DNA of 64,000 nt, taken from the NCBI RefSeq assembly GCF_000716435.1, contig NZ_JNWO01000009.1, positions 186,001 through 250,000 of the forward strand. Direction: 5' to 3'. The position numbers and the translations under genes are program-made. Origin of the DNA: Streptomyces xylophagus (GTDB lineage: Bacteria; Actinomycetota; Actinomycetes; Streptomycetales; Streptomycetaceae). A model generated the notes under the pieces. The model saw only the letters and a list, made by a program, of their open reading frames with translations, searched no databases and was not told the origin of the DNA. Below are positions 8,858 through 16,706 of this stretch, piece after piece. Within the stretch, counting starts at the first letter, position 1; every line of letters begins with the position of its first letter.

Positions 8858-9454
8858 TCACTCGTCCCGGGTGCCCGGCGGATGGGGCAGCCGCTCGGCC
8901 GCGACCACCCCTTCGAGGTACCCCTTGGCCCGCTCGGTGCGCGGATAGGCCTCCAGGAGCCGCCAGAAACGCGGACCGTGTCCGGGCACCAGGAGATGCG
9001 CCAGCTCGTGCAGCAGCACGTAGTCGACGACGTACTCGGGCATGCCCTGCAGCCGGTGCGAGAGGCGGATGCTGCCCTCGGAAGGGGTGCAGGAGCCCCA
9101 GCGCGTGTTCTGGTTGGTGACCCAGCGCACCGAGGTGGGCCGGGCGCGGCCGTCGAAGTACTGGGCCGACAGGCGCTCGGCGCGCTCGGCCAGCTCTGTG
9201 TCACCGAGCACGCGTTTGCTTTCCTGGGCGGCCAGCTTGTCGAGCATGACGGTGACCCAGCGCTTCTCCTCCGCCTCGGACATCCGGGCGGGGATGAGCA
9301 CGACGGTGCGATCGCCCTCGCGGTACGCGGAGACCGTTCTGCGCCGACGCGCACTCCTGCGGACCTCGATCGCGCTCGCCCCCGAGCCGCTTGGCGGCTG
9401 GCTCGTCGTACTGCGCTGTGGTTTTCCGGCGCTGTGCAGTGGGTCGGCGGGCAC
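8858..9454 (-). CDS. YgjP-like zinc metallopeptidase (M48/DUF45)
   Basis: A 198-residue soluble protein with the DUF45/YgjP signature: NQNTRWGSCTP, then IRLSHRLQGMPEYVVDYVLL running into HELAHLLVPGHGPRFW. HELAH provides two zinc His and the catalytic Glu, and the later His in GHG is the usual third ligand position. A basic disordered N-terminus (RRSARRRRTVSAYR) precedes the fold. GTG start at 9454 with GAGGG about 12 bases upstream. It is divergent from the ThiF-like gene. Relatives are linked to restriction or protein turnover; the substrate here is unknown. Confidence 0.85.
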   Translation of the reverse strand: MPADPLHSAGKPQRSTTSQPPSGSGASAIEVRRSARRRRTVSAYREGDRTVVLIPARMSEAEEKRWVTVMLDKLAAQESKRVLGDTELAERAERLSAQYFDGRARPTSVRWVTNQNTRWGSCTPSEGSIRLSHRLQGMPEYVVDYVLLHELAHLLVPGHGPRFWRLLEAYPRTERAKGYLEGVVAAERLPHPPGTRDE

Positions 9455-9557
9455 GCCACGACGTTACCCTCTGCACACGCGGGAAGTCCCGCCCCTGGGA
9501 CGGTTCGGTGTCGATCCCCCACCTAGCGTTTGATTCGTACGACGAATACCCCCCGCC

Positions 9558-9566
9558 TGTGGACAA
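9558..9566 (-). promoter_or_regulatory. DnaA box (TTGTCCACA)
   Basis: An exact match on the minus strand to the Streptomyces DnaA box TTGTCCACA, in the divergent region between the YgjP-like and ThiF-like genes. Binding is inferred from the motif only. Confidence 0.45.
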
Positions 9567-9672
9567 CTTTCGGCACCCGGCGCGCGGGCCGGGCAGGCTG
9601 GCATCGCCGACGGAACACCGACCACGTCCGCCGGCACACGGGACGTACTTCCTACGGCTACGGGGGCCTGTC

Positions 9673-10887
9673 ATGCATCCGATGGTGAAGCCCGCGCTGC
9701 GGCGCGGCTGGCGCGATCTCAACACCGTGCAGTTCGGGATGACACCGGCGCACGCGATGACGCTGGGCCCCATGGACACGGCGACGGGCAGTTTCCTGGA
9801 GCTGCTCAACGGCACGCGCGGACTGCCACTCCTGCGCGAGGAGGGCCACCGGATGGATCTGCCCGAAGGGCATGTCGACCAGCTGGTGGAGCGGCTTACG
9901 CACGCGGGTCTGCTCGACGACGCGAAGGGGGGAGGTCCGGCGGCCGACGCTCTCCGCGCGAAGAAGGACGTCATCGACCGGCTGCGCCCGGATCTCGCGT
10001 CGCTCTCCCTGATCACCGGCGAACCGGGCGCGGCGATGGGCCGTCTGGCGGCGCGTCGCGGACTGCGGGTGCAGGTGAGAGGCGCGGGCCGGGTGGGCGC
10101 GGTGCTGGCCGCACTGTTGTCGGGCGCGGGAGTCGGCGAGGTCGACGTACGCGACGGCGGTCACACCGAGCCCTGGGATGTCGCTCCGGGCGGGCTGCCC
10201 GTCGAGGCCGTCGGCGAGCGCAGGGACGAGGCGGCCCGGCGCGCGGTACGCCGGGCGGCCCCGGGGCGTCCGCCGCGCCGCACCTCCCGGCCCGCGCCGG
10301 AGGAGAGCGACCCGGGTCTCTCCCTGGTGATCCTCGCCCCGCGCGACGACGTCGCCGTGCACGCGCCCGACCCGTCCGCCGCCGAGGACCTGATCGCCTC
10401 GGGGACACCGCATCTGTACGCCGGTGTCGTGGAGGGCACAGGAATCGTGGGCCCACTGGTCCTCCCGGGTGAGACGGCCTGCGCGGGCTGCCTGCACCAC
10501 TCCCGCACCGACCGGGATCCGACCTGGCCGCGTCTGGTCGCACAGTGGCGCTCCGGGAAGCAGCCCCAGGTGCGCCCCTGCGATCTGGCGCTTTCCACGA
10601 CCGTCGCCGGGCTGGCGGCCGCGCACGCGCTCGCTTTCCTGGACGGGCAGTCGCCGTCGAGCGCCGGCGCTCGGTGGGAGGTTTCGCTGCCCGGTCTGCA
10701 CTGGCACGCACGGCCGGTCTGGGCGCATTCCGCATGCCCGTGCGGGGCCGCGGAGAAAGGTAAGGAGGGACACACCTCTACGGACGAGGATCGACACGCG
10801 ACAATGGCAGGGGACCGGCCGTCGAGGGACTTGCGCCGTAAGGCAGACTCGGCCCGGCCGGCTGGGACTTGGAGGGCGCATGTCTGA
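9673..10887 (+). CDS. Orphan ThiF/E1-like protein with RRE-like N-terminus
   Basis: The 404-residue protein corresponds to Rv3196. The first 85 or so residues look like a small winged-helix module (FLELLNGTRGLPLL ... VDQLVERLTHAGLLDD), the pattern seen in leader-recognition regions of TOMM/YcaO partner proteins. A degenerate E1-like Rossmann domain follows (VRGAGRVGAVLAALLSGAGVGEV). Two paired-cysteine sites, ACAGCLHH and SACPCGA, could bind zinc. I see no catalytic cysteine typical of a full E1 and no YcaO gene nearby. The ATG at 9673 gives the natural N-terminus. The stop overlaps the start of the ABC1 kinase by eight bases, so the pair is cotranscribed. Confidence 0.72.
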   Translation: MHPMVKPALRRGWRDLNTVQFGMTPAHAMTLGPMDTATGSFLELLNGTRGLPLLREEGHRMDLPEGHVDQLVERLTHAGLLDDAKGGGPAADALRAKKDVIDRLRPDLASLSLITGEPGAAMGRLAARRGLRVQVRGAGRVGAVLAALLSGAGVGEVDVRDGGHTEPWDVAPGGLPVEAVGERRDEAARRAVRRAAPGRPPRRTSRPAPEESDPGLSLVILAPRDDVAVHAPDPSAAEDLIASGTPHLYAGVVEGTGIVGPLVLPGETACAGCLHHSRTDRDPTWPRLVAQWRSGKQPQVRPCDLALSTTVAGLAAAHALAFLDGQSPSSAGARWEVSLPGLHWHARPVWAHSACPCGAAEKGKEGHTSTDEDRHATMAGDRPSRDLRRKADSARPAGTWRAHV

Positions 10888-12262
10888 TCTTCCGCGAAAG
10901 GCGGTCACCCGTACCGCCAAGCTCGCCGCGCTCCCACTCGGCTTCGCCGGGAGAGCGACGTGGGGGCTCGGGAAACGGATCGTGGGCGAGTCCGCGGAGA
11001 TCGTCGGCCGTGAACTGCAACAGCGCACGGCGGAGCAGCTGTTCAAGGTGCTCGGCGAGCTCAAGGGCGGTGCGATGAAGTTCGGGCAGGCACTGTCCGT
11101 CTTCGAGTCGGCACTGCCCGAGGAGGTCGCCGGTCCCTACCGTGCGGCGCTGACCAAGCTCCAGGAGGCGGCGCCGCCGATGCCGACGCGCACCGTGCAC
11201 GGTGTGCTCACGGAGCGGCTCGGCGAGGACTGGCGCGAGCTGTTCCTGGAGTTCGAGGACAAGCCGTCCGCCGCGGCGTCGATCGGCCAGGTGCACCGGG
11301 CCGTGTGGCACGACGGCCGCGAGGTCGCGGTCAAGGTGCAGTACCCGGGCGCCGGCGAGGCCCTTCTGTCCGACCTGACCCAACTGAGCCGTTTCGCCCG
11401 CCTGTTGGGCCCGCTCATCCCCGGGATGGACATCAAGCCCCTCATCGCCGAACTCCGCGACCGGGTCTCCGAGGAGCTGGACTACGGCCTGGAGGCGCAG
11501 GCCCAGCAGGTGCACGCGGAGGAATTCGAGGGCGACCCGGATGTCATGGTGCCCGCCGTGGTCCACCAGTGCGACCAGGTCCTGGTCACCGAGTGGATCG
11601 ACGGGATTCCGATGTCGGAGGTGATCGCCGACGGCACCCAGGAGCAGCGCGACCGGGCAGGCCAGCTCCTGGCCCGCTTCCTGTTCTCCGGCCCGGCCCG
11701 CACCGGCCTCCTGCACGCGGACCCGCATCCGGGCAACTTCCGGCTGCTGCCCGCCGACCCGGACGGCAAGGGCGACTGGCGCCTGGGTGTCCTGGACTTC
11801 GGCACGGTCGACCGCCTCCCGGGCGGCCTGCCGACTCCCATCGGCGACTCATTGCGCATGACGCTCGACGGCGACGCCGAGGCGGTCTACGAGCTGCTGT
11901 GCACGGAGGGCTTCGTCAAGGAGTCGATAGAGCTGGACCCCGACGCCGTCCTCGACTACCTCGTGCCGATCATCGAGCCGGCCCAGGCCGACGAGTTCAC
12001 CTTCAGCCGCAGCTGGATGCGCAGCCAGGCCGCCCGCATCGCGGACCCGCGCTCCCCCGCGCACCAGTTGGGCAAGCAGCTCAACCTGCCTCCGGCGTAC
12101 CTCCTGATACACCGAGTGACATTGAGCACAATCGGCGTCCTGTGCCAGTTGGGCGCGACGGTACGGCTGCGCGACGAGCTGGAGGAGTGGCTGCCGGGGT
12201 TCGTGCCGGAGGAGGAGTACGAGGAGTACCTGGACGAGGAGGAACCCGCGGCGGAGGCGTGA
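10880..12262 (+). CDS. ABC1/ADCK (UbiB-like) atypical kinase
   Basis: The 460-residue protein has all ABC1 family marks in order: the KxGQ motif (KGGAMKFGQALSVFE), the Ala-rich nucleotide loop (SAAASIGQVHRA) in place of a Gly-rich loop, the lysine strand (EVAVKVQYPG), the catalytic loop (LLHADPHPGNF) and the metal-binding DFG (VLDFGTVD). The C-terminus is strongly acidic. These kinases act on small molecules or isoprenoid lipid metabolism rather than proteins; Streptomyces uses menaquinone, so a quinone-linked role is possible. It is equivalent to Rv3197. GGAGGG seven bases before the ATG, and translational overlap with the ThiF-like gene. Confidence 0.92.
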   Translation: MSDLPRKAVTRTAKLAALPLGFAGRATWGLGKRIVGESAEIVGRELQQRTAEQLFKVLGELKGGAMKFGQALSVFESALPEEVAGPYRAALTKLQEAAPPMPTRTVHGVLTERLGEDWRELFLEFEDKPSAAASIGQVHRAVWHDGREVAVKVQYPGAGEALLSDLTQLSRFARLLGPLIPGMDIKPLIAELRDRVSEELDYGLEAQAQQVHAEEFEGDPDVMVPAVVHQCDQVLVTEWIDGIPMSEVIADGTQEQRDRAGQLLARFLFSGPARTGLLHADPHPGNFRLLPADPDGKGDWRLGVLDFGTVDRLPGGLPTPIGDSLRMTLDGDAEAVYELLCTEGFVKESIELDPDAVLDYLVPIIEPAQADEFTFSRSWMRSQAARIADPRSPAHQLGKQLNLPPAYLLIHRVTLSTIGVLCQLGATVRLRDELEEWLPGFVPEEEYEEYLDEEEPAAEA

Positions 12263-12286
12263 GCCGAACCGCGAGTGCCGCGCGGC

Positions 12287-12508
12287 CTACCACCAGGCCG
12301 AGTCCAGCCGTCCCTCGATCGCCCTGAGGTTCTGCCTGGCGCAGGTGTCGCAGAGGTAGTGGCGGGTTCCGTTCTCCACGGAGCAGGTCCAAGTGAGCTG
12401 CGGGCCTTCGGACCGAGTGCCGCAGCGGGCGCAGACAAGAGGCTGGGGCTCCGCGGTGGAGGCGCTGGTGTCACTGCCTCCGTCACTGCCTCCGGGAAGA
12501 CTCGTCAC
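12287..12508 (-). CDS. Small zinc-ribbon protein
   Basis: A 73-residue protein with two CxxC pairs, CARCGT and CDTCARQN, separated by WTCSVENGTRHYL. This is a classic zinc-ribbon spacing. The end, EGRLDSAWW, is one I recall as conserved in Streptomyces homologues. GTG start at 12508; I see no SD. It converges with the ABC1 kinase gene and lies downstream of the wblC operon terminator, so it must have its own promoter. A nucleic-acid or protein-contact role is only a guess. Confidence 0.72.
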   Translation of the reverse strand: MTSLPGGSDGGSDTSASTAEPQPLVCARCGTRSEGPQLTWTCSVENGTRHYLCDTCARQNLRAIEGRLDSAWW

Positions 12509-12554
12509 GCGACGACGATATCGCCGTGCCCGGGGATCGGCGGGCAGAACGCAC

Positions 12555-12592
12555 CGCGGGGGCCGGTCCGTTCGGACGGACCGGCCCCCGCG
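12555..12592 (-). terminator. Strong hairpin terminator of the wblC operon
   Basis: A perfect 16-bp GC-rich stem (12555-12570 with 12577-12592) and six-base loop, just after the 109-residue gene that follows wblC. Confidence 0.8.
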
Positions 12593-12642
12593 GGGAGCAT
12601 TCGCCTCCCGGGTAGGGAGGCCACCGCTTCAGGTGTGATCGA

Positions 12643-12972
12643 TTACTGCATGACGGCCATGGCGAGCGCACGCCGGGCACGCATCGAGGCGCGCTCGGCC
12701 CGGCGCTGCATCCGGCGGGCGGTCACCAGGCGCACGGCCCGGCGTTCCCGCTCGGCCTCGTGCAGGCGCTCGTGCATATGCGCACGGGCCAGGGCTTCTG
12801 GGATGAGTTGCATCTCTCGGGTCCTGTTCTGGCGCGACTCGGTCGCACCCGGGGTGGTGAAGTCTGGGATCGCGGAGCCCACGGGCTCGCTGGGAGTGGA
12901 CGGCTTCATCGGGGCCTGCTTCTTGGGGTCGTGCGTGAGGGGGCGGTCGATCGTTCCGAGGGTGATGTTCAT
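12643..12972 (-). CDS. Conserved hypothetical, Arg-rich helical protein downstream of wblC
   Basis: A 109-residue protein. The first half is polar and Pro-rich (MNITLGTIDRPLTHDPKKQ). The second half is a long basic helix dense in Arg, Ala and Met (HERLHEAERERRAVRLVTAR and onward). The ATG at 12972 overlaps the TGA of wblC (ATGA), so it is translationally coupled to wblC. I do not recognise a family. The basic helix could bind RNA, DNA or the ribosome, which would fit a partner of an antibiotic-response regulator, but this is inference from composition and position. Confidence 0.7.
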   Translation of the reverse strand: MNITLGTIDRPLTHDPKKQAPMKPSTPSEPVGSAIPDFTTPGATESRQNRTREMQLIPEALARAHMHERLHEAERERRAVRLVTARRMQRRAERASMRARRALAMAVMQ

Positions 12973-13337
12973 GCCGTGACCGGGTTCTTGCGCGGACGGC
13001 CACGCGGCCGCTTGCGGGCCACGACGACACCCTGGACGAAGAGCTCGCCACCCCAGACGCCCCAAGGCTCACGCCGCTCCTTGGCGCCGGCGAGGCAGGC
13101 CTCGATCAGCGGGCAGGTGCGGCAGAGGGACTTGGCGTACTCGACATCGGCCGGCGACTCGGCGAAGAAGACCTCCGGGTCGTAGGAACGGCAGGGGACG
13201 GGTACGCCGAGGTTCTCGATGGCGTCGTCGAGCGCGGTGAGCGCAGTGAGGGGAGTCAAGGTGGAGTCCTCCGTGAGGCCGGGCGGGGGGATCGTTTCGG
13301 AAGGCGGTACGGACGGGGCGTGCGCTTCGAGTTGCAC
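12969..13337 (-). CDS. wblC: WblC/WhiB7 antibiotic-resistance regulator
   Basis: The 122-residue protein has the four iron-sulfur cysteines (Cys49, Cys72, Cys75, Cys81 in SLCRTCPLIEACLAG), the GVWGGE turn at about 93-98 and the C-terminal AT-hook RGRPRK at 112-117. WhiB7/WblC binds region 4 of the principal sigma factor and an AT-rich stretch next to the -35 element to induce resistance genes when ribosome-targeting drugs are present. GTG start at 13337 with GAGGAA nine bases upstream. It is preceded by a long leader with a uORF and a terminator. Its position beside uvrD2 matches Rv3197A-Rv3198c. Confidence 0.95.
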   Translation of the reverse strand: MQLEAHAPSVPPSETIPPPGLTEDSTLTPLTALTALDDAIENLGVPVPCRSYDPEVFFAESPADVEYAKSLCRTCPLIEACLAGAKERREPWGVWGGELFVQGVVVARKRPRGRPRKNPVTA

Positions 13338-13454
13338 GGTTGTTCTTCCTCGTCTGGTCGGTCCGGCCCTGTTGGGCCGGGTGTCGGCTGGTACCGGGTT
13401 CTTTTCTTGTCCCGAGGCCCCTTCGCTCCGTCGTCCCCGTTCGGGGAAAACAGA

Positions 13455-13489
13455 AGGGCCGCGGATCCCGGGTGGGGTTCCGCGGCCCT
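13455..13489 (-). terminator. Intrinsic terminator (attenuator) in the wblC leader
   Basis: Perfect 11-bp arms (13455-13465 and 13479-13489, AGGGCCGCGGA with its complement). On the minus strand the stem is followed by TCTGTTTT, a true U-rich tract. It lies between the uORF stop (13510) and the wblC start (13337), so it can abort transcription before wblC. Regulation of whiB7/wblC by uORF-linked attenuation is established; this is the corresponding element here. Confidence 0.85.
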
Positions 13490-13509
13490 GAAGGCGCCGG
13501 CCTGATCGA

Positions 13510-13827
13510 TCAGGCTGGATCACTCCAGGGTTCTGGCCCACGGAAGGCCCACATCTGGTGGTGCTGCGTCGTCTGCTTCCGGCCTCCGGCACCGGCCGCA
13601 AAGGCATAGGCCTGCGCCTGTGCCGCTACTGCTTCCAGTGCCTTGGTCGGTCGCTCATTGCGCTCACGGACGGGAAGGACCGCGAGAGACAGGGCGGACG
13701 CCGGACGGGCGGCAGGAATGCCGGACAGACCGGTGCCCAGGTTCGAAACGCCGAGCATGCACAGGGAGACGACCGAGGGATCGGTCATTTTCACGGTGCT
13801 GACGGAGCTGGTGTTGATGCTGATCAC
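13510..13827 (-). CDS. Leader uORF of wblC (105 codons)
   Basis: A frame opens at GTG 13827 with GAGGAGG eight bases upstream and ends at TGA 13510, just before the attenuator. The product is 105 residues, starting VISINTSSVSTVKMTDPSVV and ending in MWAFRGPEPWSDPA with HH and two Trp. The stop codon lies inside a perfect 16-nt palindrome at 13500-13515 that could pair or unpair depending on the ribosome. The true uORF might be shorter and use an internal start such as the ATG at 13554, but that one has no good SD. The peptide has no domain I recognise; its role is probably to gauge ribosome progress. Confidence 0.55.
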   Translation of the reverse strand: MISINTSSVSTVKMTDPSVVSLCMLGVSNLGTGLSGIPAARPASALSLAVLPVRERNERPTKALEAVAAQAQAYAFAAGAGGRKQTTQHHQMWAFRGPEPWSDPA

Positions 13828-13942
13828 TGGAATCGCCTCCTCTCGGCGTCTCGGGGGACCGGGGGTGAGACCGGTCCTTCGGATATGCAAGTACAGCACG
13901 GAATCAGGGCCTTCGAGAAGGCCCCCTGTTCCCGTGCCTAAG

Positions 13943-13980
13943 AACCTATGGGGATTGCTGGGGCATGCGCAAACTATTTT
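13943..13980 (-). promoter_or_regulatory. WblC-type autoregulated promoter of wblC
   Basis: On the minus strand the order is AAAATAGT (13980-13973), TTGCGC as -35 (13972-13967), 18 bases, and TAGGTT as -10 (13948-13943). An AT-rich run immediately upstream of the -35 is the known contact site for the WhiB7/WblC AT-hook. Transcription would begin near 13936, giving a leader of roughly 600 bases. Confidence 0.65.
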
Positions 13981-13995
13981 CTCGACGAGTTTCCA

Positions 13996-16194
13996 TCAGT
14001 CCCCCTCGACACCCTCCGCAGGCTCCTGACCGCCGCAGATGGCCAGGACATCGGCCCCGTAGCGGTTGAGTTTGCGCGCGCCGACGCCGGGGATCCGGGC
14101 GAGCTCGCCGTCGTCGTCGGGGACGGTCTCGGCGATCGCCATCAGCGTCTTGTCGGTGAAGACGCAGAAGGCGGGCTGACCGCTGCGCTGCGCCTGCACC
14201 TCCCGCCACTCCCGCAACCGCTCATAGAGGCCCTCGTCCATGTCCGAGGGGCAGTCCTCGCAGCGCATCAGCTTCATCTCGCCGGCGTCTGTGAGCGTCC
14301 GTCCGCAGACGCGGCAGCGGGCCGGGGTGCGTTGCGTCCGCCGTGGGACGGCTTTGGGGCCGCTGCCCTGGTAACCGCGCTCGATGCCTCCCGGGGCGAC
14401 CGTGCCGGGTCTGCCCGTGGCGCCGGTCGAGCCGGGGCGCAGGCCGTTCAGGAAGCGGCTCGGACGACGGCTGGGACGACCGCCGGGCGAGCGGGACAGC
14501 GCCCAGGAGACGTGGAGCCGCTCTCTGGCGCGGGTGACTCCGACGTAGAGGAGGCGGCGCTCCTCCTCGATCTGTTCGTCGGTCTTCGCGTAGGTGATCG
14601 GCATCATGCCCTCGGCGACGCCGACCAGGAAGACGACGTCCCACTCCAGGCCCTTGGCCGAGTGCAGGGAGGCGAGGGTGACGCCCTGGACGGTCGGGGC
14701 GTGCTGGGCGTTGGCCCGCTCGTCGAGTTCGGCGACCAGGTCGGCGAGGGTGGCTCCGGGTTTGGCCGCGGCGAAGTCCTGGGCGAGATTGACCAGGGCC
14801 GCGAGCGACTCCCAGCGCTCTCTGACGGCGCCGGAGCCGGCCGGGGGCGCCGAGGTCCACCCCTCGCCCGAGAGGACGGCACGGACCTGGGAGGGCAGGT
14901 CGATGACGTCGTCGAGCAGCGAGTCGTTGCCCCCGAAGCGGGCCGCGCCGCGCAGGGCGACGCCGGCCTTGCGTACCTCGGGGCGGTCGAAGAACCGCTC
15001 GGCACCGCGCAGTTGGTAGGGGACTCCGGCGTCCGCGAGGGCCTGTTCGTAGGTCTCGGACTGGGAGTTGGTGCGGAACAGGATCGCGATCTCGCTCGCC
15101 GGGACACCCGCGTCCATGAGGTCCCGGATGCGACGGGCGGCGCCCTCGGCCTCGGCGGGTTCGTCGGTGTACTCGGTGTAGACGGGCTCGGGGCCCGCGG
15201 CGCGCTGGGAGACCAGCTCCAGGCGATGGTCGGCGGCACGGCCGCTGGCCTGGGAGAGCAGGCCGTTGGCGAGGTGGACGACCTGGGGTGTGGAGCGGTA
15301 GTCGCGGACCAGCTTGACGACCGTGGCGCCGGGGTGGCGAGTGCGGAAGTCGAGAAGGTGGTCGGGGGTGGCTCCGGTGAAGGAGTAGATCGTCTGGCTG
15401 GCGTCGCCGACGACGCACAGGTTGTCGCGGTCGCCCAGCCACAGCTCCAGGAGGCGCTGCTGGAGCGGGCTGACGTCCTGGTACTCGTCGACCACGAAGT
15501 GCTGGTACTGCGAGCGGACCTGCTCGGCGATGTCGTGCCGATCCTGGAGGACGGCGACGGTCAGCAGCAGGACGTCCTCGAAGTCGATGACCCCGCGGTC
15601 GCGTTTTACCTCCTCGTAGGCGGCGTAGAGCTGGGCGATCTCGGCAGGGGCGCGAGGGATGTCGCGGCCTGCCTTGGCCGCCGCGGCGGCGTAGTCGGAG
15701 GGAACGGTCTGGGTGACCTTGGACCACTCGATCTCGCCGGTGACGTCCCGCAGTTCGCCGCGGTCCAGGCGGATGCGGCAGGCGGCCGCCGCGTCGGCGA
15801 CGAGCTGGATCTTGCGGTCGACGAGCCGGGGCATGCTGCCGCCGATCGCTTTCGGCCAGAAGTACTGGAGCTGGCGCAGCGCGGCCGAGTGGAACGTACG
15901 CGCCTGGACTCCCGTGGCGCCGAGCTGGCGCAGCCGGCCCCGCATCTCGCCGGCCGCCCGGTTGGTGAAGGTGACGGCCAGCACGCTGGAGGACTGCAGG
16001 ACTCCGGCGCGCACGCCGTAGGCGATCCGGTGGGTGATCGCCCGTGTCTTGCCCGTGCCGGCGCCCGCCAGCACGCACACCGGACCGCGCAGGGCGGTCG
16101 CCACCTCGCGTTGCTCGGGGTCCAGCCCTTCGAGCACCGCGTCGGCCGAGTCCGGTACCTGCGGGAACAGGGAGGAGTGCGTTGCTGCTGTCAC
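13996..16194 (-). CDS. uvrD2: UvrD2-type superfamily 1 DNA helicase with zinc and HRDC modules
   Basis: The protein has about 732 residues from the GTG at 16194. Q-motif LDPEQRE, Walker A AGAGTGKT at about 43-50, Walker B DEYQDV, then QTIYSFTG, ILFRTNSQSE and VGVTRARERLHVSW, all typical of UvrD/PcrA. Near the C-terminus is a tetracysteine block (CRVCGRTL and CEDCP), then an HRDC domain (QPAFCVFTDKTLMAIAE ... IPGVGARKLNRYG). That arrangement is exactly UvrD2 of mycobacteria (Rv3198c). The enzyme unwinds 3'-tailed DNA in repair. The SD is weak and the start could shift. It is divergent from mrx1. Confidence 0.92.
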   Translation of the reverse strand: MTAATHSSLFPQVPDSADAVLEGLDPEQREVATALRGPVCVLAGAGTGKTRAITHRIAYGVRAGVLQSSSVLAVTFTNRAAGEMRGRLRQLGATGVQARTFHSAALRQLQYFWPKAIGGSMPRLVDRKIQLVADAAAACRIRLDRGELRDVTGEIEWSKVTQTVPSDYAAAAAKAGRDIPRAPAEIAQLYAAYEEVKRDRGVIDFEDVLLLTVAVLQDRHDIAEQVRSQYQHFVVDEYQDVSPLQQRLLELWLGDRDNLCVVGDASQTIYSFTGATPDHLLDFRTRHPGATVVKLVRDYRSTPQVVHLANGLLSQASGRAADHRLELVSQRAAGPEPVYTEYTDEPAEAEGAARRIRDLMDAGVPASEIAILFRTNSQSETYEQALADAGVPYQLRGAERFFDRPEVRKAGVALRGAARFGGNDSLLDDVIDLPSQVRAVLSGEGWTSAPPAGSGAVRERWESLAALVNLAQDFAAAKPGATLADLVAELDERANAQHAPTVQGVTLASLHSAKGLEWDVVFLVGVAEGMMPITYAKTDEQIEEERRLLYVGVTRARERLHVSWALSRSPGGRPSRRPSRFLNGLRPGSTGATGRPGTVAPGGIERGYQGSGPKAVPRRTQRTPARCRVCGRTLTDAGEMKLMRCEDCPSDMDEGLYERLREWREVQAQRSGQPAFCVFTDKTLMAIAETVPDDDGELARIPGVGARKLNRYGADVLAICGGQEPAEGVEGD

Positions 16195-16233
16195 ACGGCC
16201 ATGCTGCCAGGTCGCCGGAGACGGGTGAGCCGG

Positions 16234-16242
16234 TTGTCCACA
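16234..16242 (+). promoter_or_regulatory. DnaA box (TTGTCCACA)
   Basis: Exact Streptomyces-type DnaA box in the divergent region between uvrD2 and mrx1, 40 bases from the uvrD2 start. Motif match only. Confidence 0.45.
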
Positions 16243-16303
16243 GGGAGGCACCCGCAGTCGTACTAATGCGGCAGGCGTCACGTGCTGTGGGATACCCCCG
16301 GCG

Positions 16304-16329
16304 GGAATGGCGGCCGTGTCGCGTACGTT
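16304..16329 (+). promoter_or_regulatory. Sigma-R (SigR/SigH) promoter of mrx1
   Basis: GGAAT, exactly 18 bases, then GTT. This is the full consensus of the thiol-oxidative-stress sigma factor SigR. The start site would lie near 16336, about 40 bases before the mycoredoxin ATG. A thiol-redox gene is the expected client. Confidence 0.82.
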
Positions 16330-16378
16330 TCCGTCACTGCGAGCACCCATCCCCTGAGCTGTTGAGGAGCGCGAGAAG

Positions 16379-16621
16379 ATGTCGGGCACTGTGACGATGT
16401 ACAGCACCACGTGGTGCGGTTACTGCCGTCGGCTGAAGAGCCAGATGGACCGCGAGGGAATCACGTACAACGAGATCAACATCGAGCAGGACCCGGCTTC
16501 CGCGGCGTTCGTCGAGAAGGCGAATGGCGGAAATCAGACGGTGCCCACCGTGCTGTTCGCGGACGGTTCGACGCTCACGAACCCTTCGTTGGCCCAGGTC
16601 AAGCAGAAGATCGGCGCCTGA
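16379..16621 (+). CDS. mrx1: Mycoredoxin Mrx1
   Basis: An 80-residue glutaredoxin-fold protein with the CGYC active site at residues 13-16 (TTWCGYCRRLK), the cis-Pro TVPTV and the GGNQTVPT substrate loop. Mycoredoxins reduce mixed disulfides between proteins and mycothiol in actinobacteria. GAGGAG lies eight bases before the ATG, and a perfect sigma-R promoter lies upstream. It is divergent from uvrD2 as in mycobacteria (Rv3198A). A hairpin terminator follows. Single-gene transcript, cytosolic. Confidence 0.95.
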   Translation: MSGTVTMYSTTWCGYCRRLKSQMDREGITYNEINIEQDPASAAFVEKANGGNQTVPTVLFADGSTLTNPSLAQVKQKIGA

Positions 16622-16647
16622 ACGACGGTCGGCGCACGCGGCTTCGC

Positions 16648-16681
16648 AGAAGGCGGTCCCTGATGTCGGGGGCCGCCTTCT
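16648..16681. terminator. Hairpin terminator after mrx1
   Basis: AGAAGGCGG pairs with CCGCCTTCT, plus further G-C pairs near the loop with one mismatch. It sits between the convergent mrx1 and methyltransferase genes; TTGT follows on the plus strand. Confidence 0.75.
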
Positions 16682-16706
16682 TGTCGTTCGCCTCACGTCG
16701 TTCGTC

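Noticed and set aside
13948..16266. 772-codon plus-strand frame opposite uvrD2
   Set aside because: Antisense shadow with low-complexity Val/Gly/Asp composition and no motif; uvrD2 explains the region.
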